Counted from the stretch's first letter, positions 34,743 through 43,891 are shown. The stretch: 64,000 nucleotides of DNA from Nocardia amamiensis (GCF_015477605.1 NZ_JADLQX010000011.1:124001-188000), one strand, 5' to 3'. The notes: generated by a model from the letters alone, not told the origin. Translations and numbers: made by a program.

Positions 34743-36095
34743 TCACGCCGCGGTCACGGATCGATGTACCGCCAGCACTTCGGCCGCCGCGCGCTCGCCG
34801 GAGCGGATCGCGCCCTCGATGTAGCCCGACCACTCCGTGGCGGTTTCGCTGCCCGCCCAGTGGATCGCTCCGACCGGTTGCCGCAGCGCCGAACCCACGG
34901 TGGTCAGCACACCCGGCGGGAAGTAAGCGCCGTAGCCGCCGCGGGCGTACGGGTCGTCGGCCCAGACCTTTTCGTGCCACTCGATCGGGTTGCGGGCCGC
35001 GTGGCCGAAGGCGCGCACCAGCGAACCGACGATCATTGCGCGTCGGTCGGACGCGGGCAGCGCGGCGAGCCGCTGTGCGGCGCGACCGGGAACCAGCGCG
35101 CCGAGTACCCCGGGCCCGCCGGGGCGGGTGGCGTCGAAGGTCACCGGCACCGGATCGTGCAGATTCAGCGACTGGCCGGTGAGCCCGTCGTCGCGCCAGA
35201 ACGGCCGCTCGTAGACCGCGAATGATTTCAGCACCGACCCCATCGGCACACGCTGAGTCAATTGGTCACGGGCCGCGGGCAGCGGCGGGTCGTAGGCGAT
35301 GCGTCCGGCGATGGCCGGCGGCACGGCGACGATCACGTGCTCGGCGTGCACGTCACCGAATGCGCCGCCGACCCGGACGCCGTCCCCCTGCTGCCGGATC
35401 GAGGTGACGGCGGCGCCGAGACGCAGCGCCTGGCCCAACTCCTCGCCCATGGCCAGTGCGGGCCCGTCGGCTCCGTCGACGAACAACCGGGTCACCGTCT
35501 CGGCCGTGATCCCGGCGTCGACGCCGCCCGCCGAACGGATCGTGGTCAGCAAGCCGAGCATCGAGATGCTGCCGACGTCGACGCACAGTTCTTCGCCGAT
35601 CATCACCTCGGCCAGGTGCCGAGCGCGCCGCTCGGGCAGATTCCGGCGCAACCAGGTCGCCGCCGTCATCGAGTCCAGGCGATCCGCGCCGGGCGTCGTC
35701 CACGGGCGCGCGAGGTCGACGCGGGCAGCCATCCGTTCCAGCCGCCACATGGCCTGGCCCAGCACCACCAGGACGAGCGTGGGCAGCGGCGGACGCGCGC
35801 CGGTGAACGGCCGCCGCACCACGCCCTCGACCAGCAAGTCGGCCCCGGTCGGCGGTGTATATGTCGCGGCGCCGTACTCCTCGGCCAGCGCGGCGAAGCT
35901 GGTGTGCGCGCCCGAGATCCACTGTCCGCCGAGATCCACGGCCCATCCGTCGCCGACCCGCGCGGTGAGCGTCCGGCCGCCGACCCGGTCACCGGCTTCC
36001 AGGACGACGACGTCCCGCCCGGACGCACGCAACGCACGCGCCGCGCACAGCCCGGCGTAGCCTGCCCCGACGACAACCACGTCCGCACGGTCCAT
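34743..36095 (-). CDS. Flavin-dependent amine oxidase
   Basis: A 450-residue FAD enzyme of the monoamine oxidase/putrescine oxidase type. The dinucleotide motif VVVVGAGYAGLCAARAL is at residues 5-21, followed by the GG motif DRVGGRT. Near the C-terminus GAIHWAGSETATEWSGYIEGAIRSGERAA is the second FAD-binding signature. It oxidises primary or secondary amines and makes H2O2; the substrate is not predictable. It is a single gene with no linked regulator. Confidence 0.9.
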   Translation of the reverse strand: MDRADVVVVGAGYAGLCAARALRASGRDVVVLEAGDRVGGRTLTARVGDGWAVDLGGQWISGAHTSFAALAEEYGAATYTPPTGADLLVEGVVRRPFTGARPPLPTLVLVVLGQAMWRLERMAARVDLARPWTTPGADRLDSMTAATWLRRNLPERRARHLAEVMIGEELCVDVGSISMLGLLTTIRSAGGVDAGITAETVTRLFVDGADGPALAMGEELGQALRLGAAVTSIRQQGDGVRVGGAFGDVHAEHVIVAVPPAIAGRIAYDPPLPAARDQLTQRVPMGSVLKSFAVYERPFWRDDGLTGQSLNLHDPVPVTFDATRPGGPGVLGALVPGRAAQRLAALPASDRRAMIVGSLVRAFGHAARNPIEWHEKVWADDPYARGGYGAYFPPGVLTTVGSALRQPVGAIHWAGSETATEWSGYIEGAIRSGERAAAEVLAVHRSVTAA

Positions 36096-36438
36096 GGTGG
36101 CCTCCCGTCACCGCACCCATAACTCGACAACCACTGTCGATCACGTAACGCCCGTGCGCAACCGGTCTGGACATCCGGCCGCGCGGTGGCAACCTTCCGC
36201 CGCCCGTGACGTCCAGCAACATGTGCCGAACCGGCGCAGTCGCGAGTCTGGCTGTCACAGTGCCGAATCCCGCTACCCTCAGCAAGGCGCCGACTGCTCT
36301 CGCGAGGAGAGCTGCCGACGGAGAGGCGCTCTTGCCCGGCGCATCCGGTCGATCACGTCGATCCCGCGACGACAGCCACCTTCGCCTGCGGGAACATGCC
36401 GCCGACGTTTGCGCGGCAGCCGCGTGGTAGCCGATGGG
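36096..36438. other. Intergenic stretch without a supported gene
   Basis: 343 bp between the amine oxidase start and the 3' end of the TetR gene. Short frames lack third-position bias. It must hold the amine oxidase promoter; no clear palindrome or RNA structure is visible. Confidence 0.4.
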
Positions 36439-37026
36439 CTATCGCGTCAGCGTCCCGAGGGCGGCGACGGCCGCCTCCTGCAAGGTCGGCGCCAGCGCGC
36501 GCGGAGGCGCCGTGACGCGCCCGCGCACCCATTGGCGGCAGTACTCCTGCGCCGGTCCGACGCAGATCGCATGCGCCACCGGATAACCGTGATCACCCAC
36601 GTCCACCTCGCCGAGCAATTCTCGGTACCGACGCTCCAACGCGGTGAAAAAGACCCGATTGTGCTGCGCGAGTTCGGGTTCCACGGCGCGCGCGACCTCG
36701 TCCGGCAGGGTGGCGAACAGGAAGCGGGCGAGGTCGCGATGATCTTCGACCCAACCGAGATGGGCATCGAGCATCGCGCGGATCGCCTGCTCGGCGCCTA
36801 TTTCCGGAGCATCGAGGCGCTCGCGCACCGTGCGCTGGTAGTCCAGCATGCCGCCGACGTACACCGCCGCCGCCAGTTCGGCCTTGGAACCGAACGCGTG
36901 GAACATGCTGCCGCTGGACAAGCCGAGCCGATCGCGCACGCCCGCCACGGTGAATGTCGCATAGCCCTTGGCCAGAAGCTGCTCAGTAGCCTCGGTCAAG
37001 ATTCGCTCGCGGGTGTCCGCGGCCAT
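36439..37026 (-). CDS. TetR-family regulator, second gene of a crotonase operon
   Basis: A 195-residue TetR protein. HTH residues 5-50: TRERILTEATEQLLAKGYATF, then VRDRLGLSSGSMFHAFGSKAELAAA. The ligand domain includes LGWVEDHRDLARFLFATLPDEVARA. ATG 37026 begins one base after the stop of the upstream crotonase gene, so it is co-transcribed and probably represses its own operon through three CTCTAGAG palindromes upstream of the crotonase. A longer frame starting at 37107 lies inside the crotonase and is rejected. Confidence 0.88.
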   Translation of the reverse strand: MAADTRERILTEATEQLLAKGYATFTVAGVRDRLGLSSGSMFHAFGSKAELAAAVYVGGMLDYQRTVRERLDAPEIGAEQAIRAMLDAHLGWVEDHRDLARFLFATLPDEVARAVEPELAQHNRVFFTALERRYRELLGEVDVGDHGYPVAHAICVGPAQEYCRQWVRGRVTAPPRALAPTLQEAAVAALGTLTR

Positions 37027-37027
37027 T

Positions 37028-37714
37028 TCACGCCCCGAACTCGGTATCGATCCCGGATCGCACCGCCGCGAGCACCTGGGCGCGCACCCGCAGCTTGGTC
37101 GCCGCATGCGCCGCCAGATCGATCCCGGTCAACCGGTGCGCTTCCGCCGTGGCGCACGCATGCAGCTCGTCCGCGTCGGCGACGAGCACATCGAGGAATC
37201 CCCATTCCCGTGCCACCTCGGGGCCGACCAGGACTCCGGTGTTCGCGGCCCGGTCGAATCCGGGCGCGGTGAGCCGATGCCGCGCCACCTCCACCCCGTA
37301 GTGCGGAATGGTCAATCCGATCGCGACTTCGTTGAGGCCCAATTTGAAATCCCCGGCGACGCCGAAGCGCACGTCGGTAGCCAGCAGTGTGAATGCGCCC
37401 TGGGCGATCGCGTGCCCCGGGCACGCGGCGACCACGGGGAACGGAAATCCGAGCAGTCGATGGATCAGGTCGCCCCCTGCGCGAAGGGTTCGGCGGATGT
37501 CGTCCGGCGACCGAGAGAATGTCGCCAGATCGTAGCCCGCGGAGAACATTCGCGACCGCCCGGTGAGCAGGACGACGGCCCGATCCGCCTCGGCGCGGTC
37601 CAGTGCGGCGGCGATGTCGCGGATCATGTTCTCCGACATCACATTCGCCTTGCCATCGTCCAACGCGACCGTGGCGACACCGCCGTCGAGCCGATAGGTG
37701 ACGAGTTCGGTCAT
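37028..37714 (-). CDS. Crotonase/enoyl-CoA hydratase family protein
   Basis: A 228-residue crotonase. Oxyanion segments SRMFSAGYDLATFS and PGHAIAQGAFTLLATDVRFG are present; the catalytic loop GLNEVAIGLTIPHYG keeps one Glu. The usual first-Glu position is not obvious, so it may be a 3,2-trans-enoyl-CoA isomerase or other crotonase. It is shorter than canonical 260-residue enzymes at the C-terminus. The ATG at 37714 follows GAGGAGGCTGTC. The TetR gene is directly coupled behind it. Confidence 0.88.
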   Translation of the reverse strand: MTELVTYRLDGGVATVALDDGKANVMSENMIRDIAAALDRAEADRAVVLLTGRSRMFSAGYDLATFSRSPDDIRRTLRAGGDLIHRLLGFPFPVVAACPGHAIAQGAFTLLATDVRFGVAGDFKLGLNEVAIGLTIPHYGVEVARHRLTAPGFDRAANTGVLVGPEVAREWGFLDVLVADADELHACATAEAHRLTGIDLAAHAATKLRVRAQVLAAVRSGIDTEFGA

Positions 37715-37723
37715 GACAGCCTC

Positions 37724-37757
37724 CTCTAGAGCAGTGCTCTAGAGTATCACTCTAGAG
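37724..37757. promoter_or_regulatory. Triple CTCTAGAG operator upstream of the crotonase-TetR operon
   Basis: CTCTAGAG occurs at 37724-37731, 37737-37744 and 37750-37757, each step exactly 13 bp. Copies one and two build a palindrome with 10-bp arms (CTCTAGAGCA/TGCTCTAGAG) and one central base. Copies two and three build another with 9-bp arms (CTCTAGAGT/ACTCTAGAG). The first copy ends about 10 bp from the start codon. Very likely the TetR site. Confidence 0.8.
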
Positions 37758-37941
37758 ATGGCCTCGGCTATCCGCGGGCGTCCGCGTCGACGCTCGGTCT
37801 CGAGCAGGTGTCGTTGTGACAACGATCCGAAACAGCACTGGTCGATTGCCCGATAGAGGGCTGAGGTGATGGTGCCGAAAGGGCCTGGCGCATCCGGGCT
37901 TCGGACTAGCCTCTCCGGCAGGCTCAGGTGGAGGAAGCGAC

Positions 37942-39171
37942 ATGACCGCAGCAACCGTCATCCGTCCGCTGGCGCCGAGCGAGGCGATCTTCGCCAACAG
38001 CGAAGTCCTCGTCGGCTATTCGACCCGGGTGGCCGGTCGGCTGGATCTCGGCGCGCTGTCGGCCGCCTTCGAGGCCGTGGTGCGTGCGCGGCCCATCCTC
38101 GGCGCCCGGCTGGAATCCGACGGGCACGGCGGACACCTGCTGCTCGAATCACCCGGCGCGCCACCGGAGATCTCGGTCGCCGACGGCGATCCCGAACAGT
38201 TGCTGACCGGCGCCCAGTTGGATCAGCGCAGAACGCTCGGGGCGCTGTGCGTGGTGCGCGACGGTGACAGCGCGGGTGTCACCCTGGTGACCCACCACAG
38301 CATCGCGGACGCCTCGCATTCGCTGACCGTGTTCGGCGAGCTGTGGTCCTGCTACACCGATCTGACCCGAGGTCGCCTGCCCGACCTGCCCTCCTACGGA
38401 TTCCCCCGGTCGGTGGAAGACCTGCTGCGCGAGCGCGGCGTCGAGAAGATCGACACGCCTGCGCTGCCGCCCCGCCCGGTCGGCGTCGCTCGGATCAACC
38501 CCGGCCCCGACGATTACCAGCTGCCCCGCACCGCCCGCTGCAGGCTGACCCGGCAGCAGACCGCGGCGCTGGTCGAACTCGGGCACCGGGAGAAGACCAC
38601 GATCAACGGCCTCGCCTCCGCCGCGATCCTGCTCACGGAGGGGGAACTGCGCGGGCTGCCGCTGACCGAGCTGAGCTATACCTACTCGGTCGACTTGCGC
38701 GCCCGGGTGTGGCCGCCGATCGGTATGACCGAGGGCACCAACGTGCTCGGCTTCGCGAATTTCGTGCCGCCGTCGGGGGCCACGCTGGTCGGGCTGGCCC
38801 GTGGCATCAGCGACGCGTTGCGCGCCGGGATCGGCGCGGGCATCGTGCAGCAGACCCCGTTGCACATTCCGGAGATCGCCGCGGGGCCTCCGCCGAGCGC
38901 ACCGGGAATCGTGCTCGCCACCAACTGGGGCCGGGTCTGCGGGCCACGGGTGCCGGACGCGTTGCGGGTCACCGATTTCCGCTCGATCATGCTCGGCAAA
39001 CCGGACAAGACCGGACACCGCCTCCAGCAGCCGAGCGGCACCATCATCATCAGCACGTTCGACGACCGGCTGAGCATCGAGATCCACCATCCTGACGAGA
39101 CCACCGCCGAGCAACGGGTGCGTGTGCGACTGCTCGCCGAGCACCTGTCGGCGTCCGGCGCGGGCGCGTGA
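37942..39171 (+). CDS. PapA-like acyltransferase (condensation-domain fold)
   Basis: A 409-residue acyltransferase of the phthiocerol dimycocerosyl transferase type. The catalytic H-H-S-I-A-D-A (H-H-x3-D) motif is at about residue 115, and the second half has TEGTNVLGFANFVPP and a D-F-R-S-like conserved region. Such enzymes transfer fatty acyl groups, usually from a PKS or CoA, to hydroxyl groups of surface lipids. No PKS is adjacent, so substrate is unknown. The ATG follows GGAGGAAG. A degenerate P450 gene follows after a tandem-repeat region. Confidence 0.85.
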   Translation: MTAATVIRPLAPSEAIFANSEVLVGYSTRVAGRLDLGALSAAFEAVVRARPILGARLESDGHGGHLLLESPGAPPEISVADGDPEQLLTGAQLDQRRTLGALCVVRDGDSAGVTLVTHHSIADASHSLTVFGELWSCYTDLTRGRLPDLPSYGFPRSVEDLLRERGVEKIDTPALPPRPVGVARINPGPDDYQLPRTARCRLTRQQTAALVELGHREKTTINGLASAAILLTEGELRGLPLTELSYTYSVDLRARVWPPIGMTEGTNVLGFANFVPPSGATLVGLARGISDALRAGIGAGIVQQTPLHIPEIAAGPPPSAPGIVLATNWGRVCGPRVPDALRVTDFRSIMLGKPDKTGHRLQQPSGTIIISTFDDRLSIEIHHPDETTAEQRVRVRLLAEHLSASGAGA

Positions 39172-39172
39172 G

Positions 39173-39390
39173 GGCGGCCGCCGAAAGACCCAGCCGCGTA
39201 ATCAGTCGATAGCCGGTACCGGGCTGGAGCGAAGCCGAAGGCAGCCGGAAACGACACCACCGGACGTAGTCAGTCGACAACCCGCACCAGACCGGAGCGA
39301 AGCCGAAGGCAGCCGCAAAACGACACAGCCGGACGCCATCCGTCCACAGTCCGACCCGGGCCGGAGCGAAGCCGGAGGCAGCCGCCTATA
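39173..39390. repeat. 68/69-bp tandem repeat between the PapA-like and P450 genes
   Basis: A core of 22 bp beginning GGAGCGAAGCC and ending GGCAGCCG occurs at 39226-39247, 39294-39315 and 39363-39384 (one mismatch in the last). Period 68 then 69 bp. The spacers are similar (for example CCGGACG followed by a GTCCA/GTCGA-like run), and a partial unit precedes from 39173. In one frame it encodes R-S-E-A-x-G-S-R repeats. No start or stop convincingly makes it a gene. Confidence 0.75.
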
Positions 39391-39413
39391 TCGTCGAGGA
39401 CGACGGCAGTGAG

Positions 39414-40553
39414 GTGGGTGAGGTGCGGGCGATCGGGACGGCGGCGCGGGAACGGTGGGACCAGCACGCGGGCTGGCGCGGCGCGGTGCGGCAAGCCGAA
39501 CTTCCTGGCGGACAGCATGTTTGGGTGGTCGCGGGATACGACGAGGTGGCCGCCTTGCTCGCCGACGAACGGCTCAGCCTGGACAAGCGGCGCTCCGGCG
39601 GCGGCTACGCGGGCTTCGCGCTGCCGCCCGCGCTGGACCGCAATCTGCTCAATATGGATGGCGACGAACACGGCCGGATCAGACGGTTGGCGGCGCCCGC
39701 GTTCTCGCGCGGCGCGGCCGCGAGCCTGCGGCCGGTGGTGCGCCGGATTGCCGACCAGACGTTCGACGCGCTGGACGCGGCGCCGGGCGAGGCGGTCGAT
39801 CTGCTGGATCGCCTCTGCGTCCCGGTGCCCGCTTTGGTGATCGGCGAATTGCTCGGCGTGCCGGTGGATCTGCACCCCGGCCTGCGTGACGCCGCCACCG
39901 CCATGGTGACGTTCGACGCGGCGTCGCCCGAATCCGGGCGGCGGCTCGTCGCGGCGATCGGCTGGCTGACCGCGACCTTCACCGACCTCGTCGCCATGAA
40001 GCGCGCCACACCGGGTGAGGATCTGGTCAGCGGATGGCTGCGCGCCGACGATGCCCGGACGCTGCCGGAGGACGAACTCGTCTCGCTCGCCTTCCTGATG
40101 ATGCTGGCCGGTCTGGAAAACGCGGTACACCTGTGCGGCAACCTGATCGCGGCTCTGCTCGGCTCCGGCGGCATCACGGCGGCCGACTGGTCAGCCCGCC
40201 GCCGCGACCTGATGGAGCGAGCCAATCCCCTCCCGTTCGCCATCCGCCGCTTCGCCATGACCGATCTGACCGTGGGCGGCCACACCATCCCCCGCGGCGA
40301 CACGGTCCTGCTGTCGATATTCGGCGCCGACTCCGATCCCGCCCGCGCGGGCCGGCCGAGCCTCATGTTCGGTCGCGGACCGCACTATTGTCTCGGCGCG
40401 CAGACCGCCGACCACATCGTGGACGCCGTCGTCCCGGAACTCTTCGCGCGGTACCCGAAGGCACGACTCGCCATCCCCGAGGCCGAATTGACCTACCGCG
40501 ATTCCTGGCGCGCCCACGGTTTGACCGCCCTTCCGGTGACACTCGAGGGCTGA
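39414..40553 (+). CDS. Cytochrome P450-like protein with degenerate motifs
   Basis: A 379-residue P450-fold protein, shorter than typical 400-420. The heme loop FGRGPHYCLGAQ with its Cys is intact. The I-helix reads A-G-L-E-N-A instead of A-G-x-E/D-T-T, so the catalytic Thr is absent. The K-helix region (DLMERANPLPF) lacks a proper E-x-x-R. The meander before the heme loop is shortened (GADSDPARAGRPSLMFG). It probably binds heme but may have unusual chemistry or be a non-oxygenating partner. The start is uncertain: GTG 39414 or GTG 39423, both GTG-rich. It follows the PapA-like gene after the repeat region. Confidence 0.75.
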   Translation: MGEVRAIGTAARERWDQHAGWRGAVRQAELPGGQHVWVVAGYDEVAALLADERLSLDKRRSGGGYAGFALPPALDRNLLNMDGDEHGRIRRLAAPAFSRGAAASLRPVVRRIADQTFDALDAAPGEAVDLLDRLCVPVPALVIGELLGVPVDLHPGLRDAATAMVTFDAASPESGRRLVAAIGWLTATFTDLVAMKRATPGEDLVSGWLRADDARTLPEDELVSLAFLMMLAGLENAVHLCGNLIAALLGSGGITAADWSARRRDLMERANPLPFAIRRFAMTDLTVGGHTIPRGDTVLLSIFGADSDPARAGRPSLMFGRGPHYCLGAQTADHIVDAVVPELFARYPKARLAIPEAELTYRDSWRAHGLTALPVTLEG

Positions 40554-40618
40554 CCCGAACCGATCATGAAGACCGGACTCCGGCGACAGGGAAGGCGAGC
40601 TGGTCCGGAAACGCAGCG

Positions 40619-41827
40619 TCAAGCGCGAGCGGCGGCGGTGCGGGCCAGCGTCTGCAATGGATCGGTCAGCACATCGGTGAAAGCCAGCTCCGCGGCCCCG
40701 ATCAGAGTCGCGTCGCCGCCGAGTGTGCTGGTGCGCAACCGGACTCGTTCGCGAACCGCCTGCAGACCGTTCACCGCCACCCGGCTGCGCACCTGCGCCG
40801 CGGAAGCGAGATATATCTCGCGCAGCACGCCACCGAAAACCACCATGGACGGATTGAAGATGTTGACCAGGTTCGCGACGCCGTAGCCGAGCCATTCGCC
40901 GACCTGGTGCAGCGCGTCCCTGGCGGCCGCGTCGCCGCGGGCGGCGGCCTCGACGATCGCGTCGACCGCCGCCTGCCCCGGCGGATCGGTGCGTCCCGCC
41001 GCCGCGATCAACCCGAGTTCGCCCGCCTCGGCCTCGAAACAACCGCGCGAACCGCAGGCGCAGGGCCGCCCGCGCGGGTTCACGATCATGTGCCCGACCT
41101 CCCCGCAGTAACCGCCTTCGCCGCCGAGCAGCTCGCCGTTCATGATGATGCCGCCGCCGATGCCGACGTCGCCGTGCAGGTAGATCAGATTCGCCAGGCC
41201 TTCGCCCACCCCGCGCTCGCGTTCGGCCAGCGCGCCGAGGTTGGCGTTGTTGCCGACCGCGACCCGGAGCCCGAGATCGAGTTGCTCGGTCATCTTCGCG
41301 CCGAACGCGACGTCCACCCAGCCGATGTTGGGCCCGTACCGGACGACGCCGTCCTCCTCGCGGACCATGCCGCAGAACGCGACGCCGACGCCGACGCAGA
41401 CCGAGTCCGCCGCAGCCGCATCGATCATCGCGCGGGCCATCTCGACCAGCGCGGCGATCACGTCCTCCGGGTCGAAGGCGCCGCTGGGCCGGGCGGTCTC
41501 ACCGCGATCGAGCACCGTGCCGCCCAGCCCGACCCGCGCCGCGGCGAGCCGGTCCGCGCCGACGTCGAGCGCGACGACGTACACGCGGCGCTCCCGCGGC
41601 CGCACCACCAGAGAAGGCCTGCCCGCCCGGCCGGTCTGGCCGGGTAGCTCCTCGCTCACCAAACCCGCGGCGGCGAGGTCGGTGGTCAAGGCAAGGATGG
41701 TGCTGCGGTTCAAGCCCATTCGCTCGGCGAGGGTCGCACGCGATACCGCGCCGTCGCGGTGGACGTGCCGCAGCAGCGTGGCGAGATTACGCGTGCGGAT
41801 CTCCTCGGGGGAAGGTGCTGCTCGCAT
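40619..41827 (-). CDS. ROK-family transcriptional regulator
   Basis: A 402-residue XylR/NagC-like protein. An N-terminal winged HTH (SRATLAERMGLNRSTILALTTDLAAAG) precedes a ROK kinase-like domain with ALDVGADRLAAARV, a GDVGIGGGIIMNGEL glycine loop and a zinc-binding GHMIVNPRGRPCACGSRGCFEAEAG cluster. It is the last gene of the sugar ABC operon (30 bp behind xylH-like) and likely represses it in the absence of sugar. Candidate sites TTGTT/AACAA lie upstream of the operon's first gene. Confidence 0.9.
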   Translation of the reverse strand: MRAAPSPEEIRTRNLATLLRHVHRDGAVSRATLAERMGLNRSTILALTTDLAAAGLVSEELPGQTGRAGRPSLVVRPRERRVYVVALDVGADRLAAARVGLGGTVLDRGETARPSGAFDPEDVIAALVEMARAMIDAAAADSVCVGVGVAFCGMVREEDGVVRYGPNIGWVDVAFGAKMTEQLDLGLRVAVGNNANLGALAERERGVGEGLANLIYLHGDVGIGGGIIMNGELLGGEGGYCGEVGHMIVNPRGRPCACGSRGCFEAEAGELGLIAAAGRTDPPGQAAVDAIVEAAARGDAAARDALHQVGEWLGYGVANLVNIFNPSMVVFGGVLREIYLASAAQVRSRVAVNGLQAVRERVRLRTSTLGGDATLIGAAELAFTDVLTDPLQTLARTAAARA

Positions 41828-41857
41828 TCACCGGGCCTTCGTCGGGGGACAGGGGAT

Positions 41858-43096
41858 TCATCGATGCTGGAGCGCGCGCCGGCGGGAGAGCGCGTCGACT
41901 CCTGCGGCCAAGAGCAGCACGAATCCTGTCACAACGAATTTCGTGCCCGCGCTGTAGCCCATCAGCCCCATCCCGTTGTTGATCACCGCGACCACCGCGG
42001 CGCCGAGCACCGCGTCCAGCATCCGCCCGCGTCCGCCGAACAGGCTGGTGCCGCCGATCACCGCCGCGCCGACCGCGGTCAGCAGCACGTCGCTGCCGCC
42101 GGTATTCGGATCGACCGAGTTCGCCCGCGAGGCCGCGATGAGACCGCCGACCGCAGCCATCGTCGAACACAGCACGAAGGCGGTGATTTTCACGCGGTCC
42201 ACCGCGATACCGGCCCGCCGGGCGGCCTCCGCGTTCCCGCCGACCGCGTAGATGTGCCTGCCGAACGAGGTGCGGTCGAGCACGAAAGTCCACAGCAGCA
42301 ACAGCGCGGCTATCAGCGGCACCACGATGGGCATGCCGGTCAGCGAATGCAGCTCCGGATTGCGGCTGCGCTCGCCGTTGAGCACCAGCACCGCCGCGCC
42401 CGCCACGATCGCGAGCACCGCGACGCGCACCGCGACCACCGACGCCGTGGCACCGGTGAGGCCGAGTTTCGTGCGGGCCCGCAGCTTCCGGTACTGGACG
42501 ATCGCGAATCCGGTCACGAGGACCGCGTACAGCGCCCACCCCAGCAGCGGGGGCACGTTCTTGTTCGCGAGCGCCACGATCGTCTCGTCGCGGATGGCGA
42601 TATTGCGGCCGTTGTCCATGATCTTCAGTGCGACGCCCTGCAGGGCCAGAAACGCGGCCAGCGTCACCACGAACGACGGAATTCCGATCTTCACCACGAC
42701 CGTGCCGATCACGAGTCCGATCGCCACGCCGGTGAGCAGCGAGACCCCCACCGCCAGATACCACGGCCATCCCTTGTCGGTGAGCAGCACGGCGAGCACA
42801 GCGGCGCAGACCCCGCTGGTGAACCCGGCCGACAGATCGATCTCGCCGAGCAGCAGGACGAAGATCAGGCCCATCGCGATCACCGCGATCGCCGCGCCCT
42901 GGGTGAACAGATTGGCGAAGTTGGCCTCGGACATGAAGACCGGGCGCGCCGCCCAGAAGATCACCGAGAGCACGACGAGCGCGATCACCGACGGCAGCGC
43001 GCCCATGTCGCCGCCGCGCACCCGTCCGACGTAACCGGTCACCAGGTCGGACACCGGCGCCACCGCCGGTCGCTGCTGGGTCGCTACCGCGTTCAT
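41858..43096 (-). CDS. Sugar ABC transporter permease (XylH-like)
   Basis: A 412-residue permease of the CUT2/monosaccharide group with about ten spans. GLIFVLLLGEIDLSAGFTSG and FVVTLAAFLALQGVA are typical, as is FGRHIYAVGGNAEAARRAGI before the coupling loop and ALLTAVGAAVIGGTSLFGGRG near the end. Pairs with the ATPase encoded just upstream: stop and start overlap by four bases (ATGA). The inner-membrane channel for a pentose or other monosaccharide; sugar identity is inferred only from XylFGH resemblance. Confidence 0.88.
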   Translation of the reverse strand: MNAVATQQRPAVAPVSDLVTGYVGRVRGGDMGALPSVIALVVLSVIFWAARPVFMSEANFANLFTQGAAIAVIAMGLIFVLLLGEIDLSAGFTSGVCAAVLAVLLTDKGWPWYLAVGVSLLTGVAIGLVIGTVVVKIGIPSFVVTLAAFLALQGVALKIMDNGRNIAIRDETIVALANKNVPPLLGWALYAVLVTGFAIVQYRKLRARTKLGLTGATASVVAVRVAVLAIVAGAAVLVLNGERSRNPELHSLTGMPIVVPLIAALLLLWTFVLDRTSFGRHIYAVGGNAEAARRAGIAVDRVKITAFVLCSTMAAVGGLIAASRANSVDPNTGGSDVLLTAVGAAVIGGTSLFGGRGRMLDAVLGAAVVAVINNGMGLMGYSAGTKFVVTGFVLLLAAGVDALSRRRALQHR

Positions 43097-43866
43097 CGGG
43101 TGACTCCGCTCGCTTCGAGACCGAGCGCCCCGCTGCGGCCTGCCGTGATCAATTCGACGACCTGCGCGTGCGTCACGTCGGAGGTCCGGACCTGGGCCGC
43201 CATCCGGCCCAGGTAGAGCGCGGCGATCCGGTCGGACACCGCGAAGACGTCGTTCATGTTGTGCGAGATCAGCACGACCGCGAGGCCCTGGTCGGCGAGC
43301 CGGCGAACCAGTTCGAGCACCTGCTGGGTCTGCGCGACGCCCAGCGCGGCGGTCGGCTCGTCGAGGATCACCACTTTGCTGTTCCACAGCACGGCTTTCG
43401 CGATGGCCACCGTCTGGCGCTGGCCGCCGGACAGGCTCGCCACCTGCTGCCGGACCGACTTGACGGTGCGCACCGACAGGCCGGCCAAGGTCTTGACGGC
43501 GAGCTCTTCCATCGCGTACTCGTCCAGGACGAGGCCGTGCCTGCGCTCCCGGCCGAGAAACATGTTCTGGACGATGTCCAGGTTGTCGCAGAGCGCGAGA
43601 TCCTGGTAGACGATCTCGATGCCGAGCGCGGCCGCGTCGCGCGGATTGTGCACCTGCACCGGCCTGCCCTCGAACAGGAACTCGCCCGCGTCGATCGGAT
43701 TGGTCCCGCCGATGCACTTGACCAGCGTGGACTTGCCTGCGCCGTTGTCGCCGACGAGCGCGGTGACCTCGCCGGGATAGGCGCTGAAGGCGACTTCGTG
43801 CAGGACGTGGACCGGGCCGAAACTCTTCTGTACTCCCCGTAATTCGATGACCGGCAGTTCGGGCAT
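43093..43866 (-). CDS. Sugar ABC transporter ATP-binding protein (XylG-like, single domain)
   Basis: A 257-residue single ATPase domain: Walker A GDNGAGKSTLVK (about 38), signature LSGGQRQTVAIAKA, Walker B VVILDEPTAALG and switch His in VVLISHNMNDV. Canonical XylG/RbsA proteins have two such domains in about 500 residues, so this is the half-size, dimerising form common in actinobacteria. The ATG at 43866 follows GGAGGAG. Overlaps the permease gene by four bases. Confidence 0.9.
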   Translation of the reverse strand: MPELPVIELRGVQKSFGPVHVLHEVAFSAYPGEVTALVGDNGAGKSTLVKCIGGTNPIDAGEFLFEGRPVQVHNPRDAAALGIEIVYQDLALCDNLDIVQNMFLGRERRHGLVLDEYAMEELAVKTLAGLSVRTVKSVRQQVASLSGGQRQTVAIAKAVLWNSKVVILDEPTAALGVAQTQQVLELVRRLADQGLAVVLISHNMNDVFAVSDRIAALYLGRMAAQVRTSDVTHAQVVELITAGRSGALGLEASGVTR

Positions 43867-43891
43867 GGGGTAGCTCCTCCGAAGGGGTGGG

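Noticed and set aside
36206..36430. Small plus-strand ORF in the gap before the TetR gene
   Set aside because: Composition and third-position pattern look random, with no ribosome binding site.
39122..39412. A repeat protein encoded by the tandem-repeat region
   Set aside because: It begins inside the acyltransferase gene and codon use is poor; the repeat is better treated as DNA repeat than coding sequence.
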